From Rosa chinensis (Eukaryota; Streptophyta; Magnoliopsida; Rosales; Rosaceae), in assembly GCF_002994745.2 (NCBI RefSeq), contig NC_037092.1:20733001-20797000 (forward strand): DNA of 64,000 nt, in the 5' to 3' direction. Below, one piece after another: positions 56,231 through 64,000 of the stretch; position 1 is the first letter of the stretch; every line of letters begins with the position of its first letter. The position numbers and the translations under genes are program-made. The notes beneath the pieces were generated by a model that saw only the letters and a program-made list of their open reading frames with translations, ran no database searches and was not told the DNA's origin.

Positions 56231-57316
56231 AATTGGTCTTGCGAACACACCCATTAGACCAATTACCTGCATTCCAATCATTTGGAGATTTTGGTACAAA
56301 TCCCTGCAAGGCTGCAAGCATGCACAGATGGGAGAGGTATTGATATTGCCCCTCGTATATGCGCCACACAAGGCATAACTATCACACTATCTGCTAGAAC
56401 TGTAGAGGAAAGTTCCCAAATATGTGTTTGGTCGACCCATGCAAATCGCTGGGCAGTACCTAGGGGACTCAACACATATCTCGAGAACAATGATCTGTTT
56501 ATGAGTTTGTACTCAGAATAGACCTCATCCTTATTCAACACAAATTGAAACCCAGATGGTGAGTTTGGTTCTGGTGGACTAGGATATCCATATCCTGTTA
56601 CATGAAAGCCGTTCCATGACCCTCCTCTACTCTGTATCTTAGCTCCCTTCATAAAAAATTTGTGGGAAACCACGAAGATCCATCCGTACTGAAAACTCTC
56701 CTGGAGCAGGATCTTCTGTGCTCTTCCAAGAATAGACATAACTCTCTAAACCGGTAACTAAGTTCCAACCAAGCTTCATTTCAGGTAGGAGTGTATCAGA
56801 AGGATAATCAAAACTCTGCCACAAGAAGTTATCAGGGTTGGTTTCATTTTCATCTTTCACAACAAGATTTCCCGAATCCAAGAGCTGTGATACAGGATTC
56901 TCTGCAGTTTTTGAGGAATTGGATGACCATACTAAACTGTTCGAGCTATTGAGAAGGACAAGATCTCCTTGATCAGTCAGCTTTTAAATGCCTGAAGAAT
57001 CATGAAGAGGTGTTTCTCTGTTGGCTACCCACACAATAGTCACATTAGAATTAACATACCATATCCCCAAGTATCTGCCTTTCACTTCACCAGGGCTAAA
57101 GAATCCCAGTTCAAAGCTCCCACCTGCTGAAACTAGAGTTTCACCGGCCATCTCTAATATATTGACTTGGAGTCAGAGTGTCTATTGTGTTTGAACTTGA
57201 GGTAAAAAAAGATTGATATGGATTGATTTTTTAGCTTTGCACTTACTAATTTTTTTCATTGCTCATAGGAAGGAGAATAAGAATGAGCACACAAAAAGGC
57301 TTCTAAACACTTGCAT

Positions 57317-58341
57317 TGATATCTGATCGGAATGTGAATGTTTCCTAGAATAGAAGTGATACATGATGTATGCAAAGAAGTTGGAACTGAAAAATGGAAA
57401 ATCACAAGCTTTTGATTGGTCTATTAGCTTGGCATGGTGTCTCTCCCATCTTCACCTGGGGATGTTGCATTCTTCAAATTGATTTAACAATTACAGATTA
57501 CATCAAGCCAAGCCTGGAAAACTAAATCAATATCCTTGAATACTAACAATGCTAAACCCATATGGTCTAAATTGCCAATCAAATAGATTTATTTATATAG
57601 CCAGTCAATCAAATAAATAATTCTGATGAACCATGTTTAGTCTCTGATTCACATAGTGGTGATCAGTTGACAACTACCAATAGGCCCTTCATTTCTCTTT
57701 CAAGTGTTTATTTAAATGGTTTTTTGTTACTCTTCTTTAATGACCAGCACATTTGTTTAGAAAACTTGGTCCGGAAAGAAACTCATAAACTAAAAGACAT
57801 GTTGATGCACGAGCAGCACCAGAGAAAGACTGATGGAAATTCATAGTTGATTATAGATTACTAAAATTCCAGAAGTGGATAGCCAAGAAGCCTTACAGTC
57901 ATTGCAGAACTGTCATAGAAACTCACATGATAAAGACCTCTTTGCCATCTGCCATGAAAGTTTCACCAAGGAATTTACCTATCAAATTACGAAATGAAAA
58001 TAGCATTGAAGCAATAAATAATATGATTTCGAATCTCCCCACCGATGTATAATCTCACCTGACTTGGATTCTGGAAAATTTCATTGTAATTCTAGCTGTT
58101 GACAAATCGCATATCACCTGATCGATCAAATTCCCGAACCACAGTTGCATGCATGGACCGTGCGGTGGTGGTCCACGGTGACATGGGTTCTTCTTCATGG
58201 AGAAATCAGAAATGATCGAGGAATATCTGATCAAGTTCTTTTGAGTAGAAGAAAGAGAACTTTACTCCTAATGCAGGAGGATTCAGAGCAACGACGTGCA
58301 CTTGCATTAAAGTGTACCAACATGAATGAGATGGTTGAGTT
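57317..58341. other. intergenic upstream of the receptor pseudogene
   Basis: AT-rich DNA without a supported gene. It should include the old promoter of the S-domain kinase (minus strand). Confidence 0.55.
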
Positions 58342-58393
58342 ATATCAAATACACCTTTTTTTTTTTTTTGTGTGATCGGGATATCAAATACAC
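58342..58393 (-). repeat. 26-bp poly-T insert between 13-bp direct repeats
   Basis: ATATCAAATACAC occurs at 58342-58354 and 58381-58393. Between them is a 26-bp segment made of a T14 run and TGTGTGATCGGG. On the minus strand this reads as a few bases plus a poly(A) tail, flanked by a target-site duplication, as an extremely 5'-truncated retroposon would. Confidence 0.6.
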
Positions 58394-58396
58394 TTT

Positions 58397-58631
58397 TGTT
58401 CAAATAAATCCAGAATATGTGTCTGACCCAAACTCTAGGTTACTTGCCCTACTTGTAATAGAGTTTGTATTAGAGATAATCTCGGAGAATCTTAGTAGAT
58501 ATCCAATCAATGTACGATTATGTTTTCATGTACAACTCTATCTCTATGCTTATAATCCTTTATATAAAGAGGCCCATATTATCAATGAAAACACAACTCA
58601 ATTATCTCCCAATTTCAGTTTTCCTAAAACA
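58397..58631 (+). repeat. Copia 2 5' LTR
   Basis: It begins TGTTCAAATAAATCC and ends CTAAAACA (TG...CA), about 235 bp. TGTGTCTGACCCAAAC (58418-58433) matches the relic LTR at 22458, and ATTATCAATGAAAACAC (58578 onward) matches the LTR piece at 24320. Confidence 0.75.
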
Positions 58632-58649
58632 TGTTATCAGCACAAAGCC
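58632..58649 (+). other. Copia 2 primer-binding site
   Basis: TGTTATCAGCACAAAGCC follows the LTR directly. It resembles the TGGTATCAGAGC site complementary to the 3' end of initiator methionine tRNA, with two differences in the first 12 bases. Confidence 0.6.
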
Positions 58650-59705
58650 CTAACCCTGAAACCCTAAAATCGTAGCCTTCAAACCCTAGCAACCATCGAC
58701 CCCCAGCTTAAAGCTCTCAATCCAAGGAACTCAGAACCGGTGGCAGAACTATCGGAAATGGCCGGAAAAGTACAAAATTGGCCCTCCAAGAAGAAAAAAA
58801 AAGGATCCCTACACGGTTCACAAGCTTCCAGACCGCCTTTCACCGTCAAACTTGGCCAACATCACCACCTAGACCCCAGGCTCCAGGAACAAGAACCACC
58901 ACCCCAACAACCGGCCACAAAGTGACCGGATTGGCAGCAACTCCGCCAGCAAAAGAAGAAAAACAAACAGAAAGAGCAAAAAAAAAGGGAAGCTGCCCGT
59001 TAGCCCACTCCTCAGACTCGGCCCACTGATGCCCCAGGCCTTCTACTCTTGGCCCACTCCTTAGACACGACCCACTTCCAAATAAAAAAATTAAAAAAAA
59101 AACACATGCGCGCTAGACTACTCCTCAGTGGGCCTGGGTCGAAGCAAGAAAAAAGAAGAAGAGGGAAACAAGCTTGGCCGAAGCAAAAGAAAAAAAGGGA
59201 GAAGGGCAGCCCACTAGCCAACCTCCGGCCACCGGCCACTTTTCGGCGACTTTTTAGGAGAGATTTCCTGCGACTTTTTCCGGCAACTTTCCGATGATTT
59301 TTCCAGCGACTTTTCGATCACTATTTCGAGGTACTTTTTACTAAAGTTCCATTTTTGAGTTTTTTCAATTTCTCTTCTTTTTAATGGGGACTTGCAAACT
59401 CCTTTCTTCTACCCCCCTTTCTTCTTCATAGGGGAGACTAAAAGCCAAACTGTGGGGGTTTGTGCTCACTCCAAGCTTGGAGCTTGTAGAGTCCTCCAAA
59501 CTTGAGTTTGTTGAGAAGTTATGATCGACCACAAACACATCATTGTTTCGATCTACTCCAATACCTTTTGGAATCAGATTTCTTAGGAGTAACTATGCTC
59601 ATAAATCCTTAATTTCTTGGGAGCGATTACGCTCATAAGTTTTATATGTTTTCGTGGTAGCCTTTTTCACTCCGAAACTAACCCTTTTTCTTGTTCTCTT
59701 TCAGG

Positions 59706-60676
59706 ATGAGTAACTTGAACAAACAGGGTGAACATTGGGAACAACTGGCTATGGATATCACAAGTGAGTCCGTGATGTCCGCCAGCATCTCAAGGCCTAT
59801 GGATTCCTGGATATGATTCTCGAACCTAGCTAGGACGTGCTAACTGTTAAGCATGCTCAAGCTTTGGAAGCATATAGAATAGCTTTGGAGGCAAATAAGG
59901 AGAAAACCATCATCCTAATGACTCGTCATATGGATGATTCGCTCTAGTACGAGTATATGAACAAAGAAGACCCTAGAAGGTTGTGGGTCTCACTCAAAGA
60001 AAGATTTGACAACGTTCGTGACTCACTGCTTCCTGAACTAGAAGTGAGATGGCATAACCTCTGCTTCTGTGATTTCAAGTCAGTTATTGACTACAACTCG
60101 GAAGCACTTCGCATTAAATCCTTAATGGAATTTTGCGGAAAAGATATCACAAATGCGATGTTGATTGAGAAGACTCTCGCTACCTTCCCTGTCTCTGCAT
60201 TGATGGTTGCTAAGAACTATCGAATCGATGTTACTACATGATGGATCACAAGGTTTCATGAGTTCATTGGAGCTATGAATGTCGCTAAAAAGCATGACAA
60301 CATCCTTGTGAAGAACTATAATTTGAGACCCGTGGGAACATAGCATATTCCAGAGTCCAATTATAGTCACGCCCCTAAGGGAGGGCGCCAAGAGCGAAAC
60401 CCTAAATCTAGGGACAATTCTGGACATTTTGGTCCATATTCTCGCTTTAATGAGGATGGTAACCGCCAACACTAAAAGCCATCCAAATGACACTTTCAAA
60501 GCGCCTCAATTAGTGGAGTCTGAGCACAGAGATGAATGTACCCGATGTGGAGTATCTGGTCATTGGGCACACATTTGTAGAGGTTGTGAAGAAATCGTCA
60601 CCGCCTACAAAGCATATTGTGAAGCAAGAGAAGCTCACTATGTGGAACAAGAAGATCAAGAAAATGATCTAGAGTG
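59706..60676 (+). pseudogene. Copia 2 gag, broken
   Basis: The ATG follows TTCTCTTTCAGG. Capsid blocks include DPRRLWVSLKERFDNVRDSL, then LPELEVRWHNL and LIEKTLATFPVSALMVAKNY. The zinc knuckle is CTRCGVSGHWAHIC (60539-60580), intact as C-x2-C-x4-H-x4-C. Stops at 59762, 59947, 60240 and 60341 and frame changes kill it. The final stop is near 60675. Confidence 0.8.
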
Positions 60677-61080
60677 AAGGGTTGAAGACTTCAAATTTGG
60701 TTGGGATCAATAGATCGCCAATTATGTTTAAGTCTTTATTTTTCCAAGAGATGTAATAGGCAAATGCCATATATTTTGTAGTAAATGCCATTGATTTAGT
60801 TTTTCTTCACGTAGGCTCATCCAAAATAAGTATGATGTCTAGGAAGGTTTCGAGATAAGTGTTACTTAAGTAAGCTTTGCTTCACCGACATCTCTCTACT
60901 CACCTGGTCATATTTATTTTGGAGTTACCAAAAGAAGTCAAACTACTATCATTGTTTTGCATGAGCTTGCATTTTAGATTAGATTTTCTTTAGTCAAAGA
61001 GACAATGATGTAACTCCGTTGACTTATGAATAAAATTTCGAGTTCTTTTCATTATGACTCCATTTTGATTCTGAGCATAT
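60677..61080 (+). other. Copia 2 gag-pol spacer
   Basis: This stretch is non-coding and collinear with the Copia 1 spacer, sharing TTTTCCAAGAGATGTAAT-, AAGTATGATGTCTAGGAA- and GACATCTCTCTACT-type blocks. It contains AATAAA at 61029-61034. Confidence 0.65.
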
Positions 61081-64000
61081 TATTTTGTGACTGCAATGGT
61101 TGGACCATCAGTGTTTGTTCAAGGACATGGAATAGCCCAAGTTCCTTTTGCCAAATGGCCCTGTCACAGAAACTCTCTATGCTCCTAGGGCAAATCGCAC
61201 CCTATGAATAACCAACGGATTCCATGCAGAAATGCATGTAGAGAACGGAAAACAGTTCTTTTGCACTACCTCTAATGAATGCGTATAAAGATGCATCTTA
61301 GAGAAATGTATGTGTCTCTCTAGTGGATTCTATGTCATCACTATTCGAGGGATTAAATCCAATAAAGTTATGAGGGAAGATCTCTTGGATTTAGACACAT
61401 ATTGGCTTTGTCACGACAGGATAGGTCATCCTAGTCATGATATGATGATCCGTCTACTAAAGACTTCACATGGACATACATTCTTTCAAGCGAAACGAAG
61501 CAAGAATCAAAGATTGATTCTCAGACTAAGTGTGACTGCTGTCGCCGCCATCCACTGTCAGCCTAGGGCCACCACTGTCCCCCTTGAAAACTCCATAGAA
61601 GGCGTCACCTATGGCCATGAAGCCATGCATGTCAATCCCCATGGCCATGGAGCCATGGATGCCACTTCCCATGGTCCTAACGCCATGATGGGTGATGTAG
61701 TCACAACTTTTTCTTTGAATAGCGATTCAGATGCTCAGACCCAACCAAAATCCTCATTGGTTGCTTCTAAGCCCATTCCTTAGGAAAGTTAGGACTGAGA
61801 CCGTCCTATGCAAAGGATATGAAAATACTCATTCTATTCTTACATAGAATCCTGGGGATTCTGTAGACTTATTCAACCAACTTGCGGACGTTTAAATATT
61901 TCATGATGTTGGTTGACATGCAAACACGCTGGTCACGTGGTGTGCCATTGTCCACCTATAAATGCTGCTTATACTACAGTCCTAGCCATATCATATGACA
62001 ACGGGCTCACTCCCTAGATGATCTTATTCAGTTAATTAGACTTGACAATGCTAGAGAGTTTTTATTGAAGACTTTCAATGGTTATTATAATGGGACTGAT
62101 GTTGGACATCATATTCCCATGTACACACCCAAATGGTCTCGTGGAAACGACTACGATGGTAGCCCAAAAATTGGTAATGCTCACAAATCTCCTTATATCC
62201 ACTTGGGGTGATGCAATATCGCATGCAACTATGCTAATTCGTCTACGATCCACCGCCACTCAATCTATCTATGCATTACAGCTAATGACTAGGTACGAGT
62301 ATCTCGTACTTACGCATATTTGAGTGAGTCATTTATGTGCCTCTTGAGCCGCCACAGCGTAGTACAATGGATCCTCAAAGACGAATGGGAAAATGCATTA
62401 GACATAAGACTCCAACAATCATCCGCCACTTAATTCCCTTGCTAGGAGATCTCTTTACCGCATGTCTTGCAGGTTGTCACTTTGATGAGACAATCTTCCC
62501 ATCGTTAGGGGGAGACAAGAACATAGATGTTCAGCAGGAACAAGAGAAATTGTCATGGTCTGTCCCCACTATGTCTCATCTCTATGCTAAAGTGACAAGA
62601 TCACACATATTTGCTGCAAACATGCCTGCGGATGGACGTCCCTATGAGAGGATGTAAGCGCCACCCTACACGGAGGTAGACATGACGCCAATGCCACAGA
62701 GAGTGGCACTTTGGCTTTATTGGACATGGCCCCAGCTAGGATGCATGAGAGGCCCGTGGGTTCGAAGGATACTTTGGCACAACTCAATCCTTGGATCATC
62801 GACACTCAAAATCCATCTCATGAGAATCTTCCAGATTAAGGTTATCGTTGGGGGACGCTTCAACATCAAAACCTATTTTTTAGAATATAGAGCTCTATGA
62901 AAATTACACTAGTGTACATGAGATGTGGGATAGAAACTCCATTATTATTGATGATGTATTTGTGCATTTTTTTGAGCATGAGTTTGTTGAGTCCGATGAT
63001 ATCAAACCACGCTCCATTGATGAATGAATGCCAACGTAGAGAAAATTGGCCTACATGGAAAGATGCGATCCAGGTTAATTTGGATTCTCTAGCGAAGAGG
63101 AAGGTCTTTTGAGCCAGTGATGCCAACACCTCCTAACATAAAACCTATTGACTAATGGGTCTTCATTAGAAAGAGTGATGAGAAAAAGATATGGTAATCT
63201 CGCCTTATGGCATAAGGCTTCTCACAAAACACCTTGGAATAGACTATGATGAGACATATTCTCTCGTAATAGATATCATTGCACTCTACTACCTTGTCAG
63301 TTTGGTAGTTTCCAAATAACTGAACATGCAGCTTACAAATGAGGTCATCACGTATCTCTATGGGGATCTAAATATGAAATAAATATGAAGGTTCATGGTG
63401 AACTTCATTTACCGAAGTCAAGTGGCTCTAGACCACGAAGCGCGTTTGCAATGAGGTTGAAACGCTCACTAAAGTGAATACTTGATTGGGAAGGGATATA
63501 TAAATGCTCGCGCATTTCCATAACAAATTTCAGATTCTATAGCGGTTCATGTTAGACATGATCTTCACTGGAAGCCCTTAAAGAATTAAGGGAAACCGCC
63601 GAACACTTAAAATCTGAGTTTGAGATGAAGGATCTTGGGAGAACATTATTATGTCTCGTTTTGGAACTTGAGCATCGTGTTGATAGATGCTTAGGCGTTT
63701 TGACAAGGCTAGGTCAAGCCTTCAAGCACCCTTATGATCGTTCGAAGTCTTGATCCTGAAAAGAATCCTTTTCATCTGAAGGATGATGATGAAGATGTGC
63801 TAGAGGCAAAGGTGCTCTACTTAAGTATAATAGGCGCATTATTGTACTTACCCCAATGCACAAGACTGGATATTTTATTTATAGTGAACTTGTTAGCTAG
63901 ATATCGCTTTTGGCCAACGAGACACCATTGGACTGGTGTTAAAGATATCTTTCGATACCTAAGTGGTACGATTGATATGGGCTTGTTTTATCCCTATAGA
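61081..64000 (+). pseudogene. Copia 2 pol, broken, truncated by the window
   Basis: GAG-pre-integrase: CHDRIGHPSHDMMIRLLKTS (61412 onward). An insert rich in HG(H)GAM repeats (61590-61720) follows, then integrase pieces (LVMLTNLLISTWGDAIS, 62170-62225), the linker GDLFTACLAGCHFDETIFPS (62445 onward, the empty site of the hAT insertion in Copia 1), and RT/RNase H pieces with many stops (63050-64000). There is no functional product. Confidence 0.82.

Larger units (their letters stand above)
49319..57316 (-). pseudogene. G-type lectin S-domain receptor-like kinase, pseudogene
   Basis: From ATG 57316 (MQVFRSLFVCSFLFSF, a signal peptide) the gene encodes a bulb-type lectin domain ([19 protein letters not shown]), an S-locus glycoprotein domain (SGNLVVKDE, DNFLWQSFDYPSDTLLPEMK), an EGF-like part and a PAN domain ([15 protein letters not shown]). 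Exon 1 ends at 55928. After a 4.8-kb intron, exon 2 starts at 51126 with the transmembrane segment. Kinase motifs follow: [39 protein letters not shown] and [16 protein letters not shown]. Lesions: TAA in the lectin domain (SGI-stop-KL near 56990), a stop and frame change near 56640, a frame change near 56365, a 40-bp duplication at the EGF/PAN junction, and a 41-bp frame-shifting duplication in the last kinase exon. It resembles the Arabidopsis At4g27290 class. A functional product is excluded by these lesions unless the assembly is wrong. Confidence 0.88.
58397..64000 (+). mobile_element. Copia LTR retrotransposon 2, decayed, right part outside the window
   Basis: 5' LTR, primer-binding site, leader, gag, spacer and pol can be followed in the same order as in Copia 1, with numerous stops and frameshifts. 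It has no hAT insertion. The window ends within the RNase H region (LLYLPQCTRLDILF near 63840-63890). The leader (58632-59705) contains AAAGTTCCATTTTTGAG- and GGGGACTTGCAAACTCC-type blocks shared with Copia 1. Confidence 0.88.

Noticed and set aside
58740..59297. Lys/Pro-rich frames in the Copia 2 leader
   Set aside because: Low-complexity leader sequence upstream of gag, no conserved domain, not kept in Copia 1.

Overview
The window is nuclear DNA of a flowering plant. It has intron-rich housekeeping genes with GT-AG splice sites, AT-rich introns and intergenic DNA, a CYP716-type P450, clade III BAHD acyltransferases, an S-domain receptor kinase, and plant LTR, MULE, hAT, PIF/Harbinger and Helitron elements. 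The gene families and Copia types fit a rosid eudicot, perhaps Rosaceae; the family is inference, not proof.

Left third (1-18.0 kb), ordinary genic DNA: a double-BTB/ARM protein (minus strand, 3' end outside the window), a TRM7/FTSJ tRNA 2'-O-methyltransferase (minus), a CYP716-family P450 (plus), a small SMP-domain LEA protein (minus) and chaperonin CCT gamma (minus, 13 exons, with one probable GC-AG intron). The reconstructed exons of TRM7, the P450 and CCT gamma join to open frames of 316, 481 and 556 aa.

Middle (18-40.1 kb), a decaying tandem array of clade III BAHD acyltransferases, all on the plus strand. There are two copies with intact catalytic motifs (26.0 and 36.0 kb), one full-length copy whose catalytic His is Arg (38.7 kb), one full-length pseudogene (29.5 kb) and three short relics (20.4, 28.6 and 35.5 kb). 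Elements lie between them: a DUF4283 retroelement relic, a split Copia 3' end/LTR, a 1-kb poly(A) retroposon with target-site duplication, and a 3.3-kb MULE-like element. The MULE-like element has roughly 800-bp terminal inverted repeats, a 9-bp target duplication, about eight internal tandem repeats and a nested MITE.

Right third (40.1-64 kb), mostly mobile DNA. It starts with a probable poly(A) retroposon, then a decayed Copia element (3' LTR kept, 5' LTR lost) whose pol is split by a 1.17-kb hAT element carrying an mTERF-like gene piece. Next comes an S-domain (G-type lectin) receptor-kinase pseudogene on the minus strand whose first intron carries a 4.5-kb Helitron, and finally a second, related Copia element that runs off the right edge. 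The two Copia copies share an unusual layout: gag and pol are separated by a non-coding spacer with AATAAA signals.

I saw no tRNA, rRNA or CRISPR. The strongest leads are the BAHD cluster with its probable pseudoenzyme, the MULE with internal satellite and nested MITE, the gene-carrying hAT, the intronic Helitron, and the Copia gag/pol spacer.
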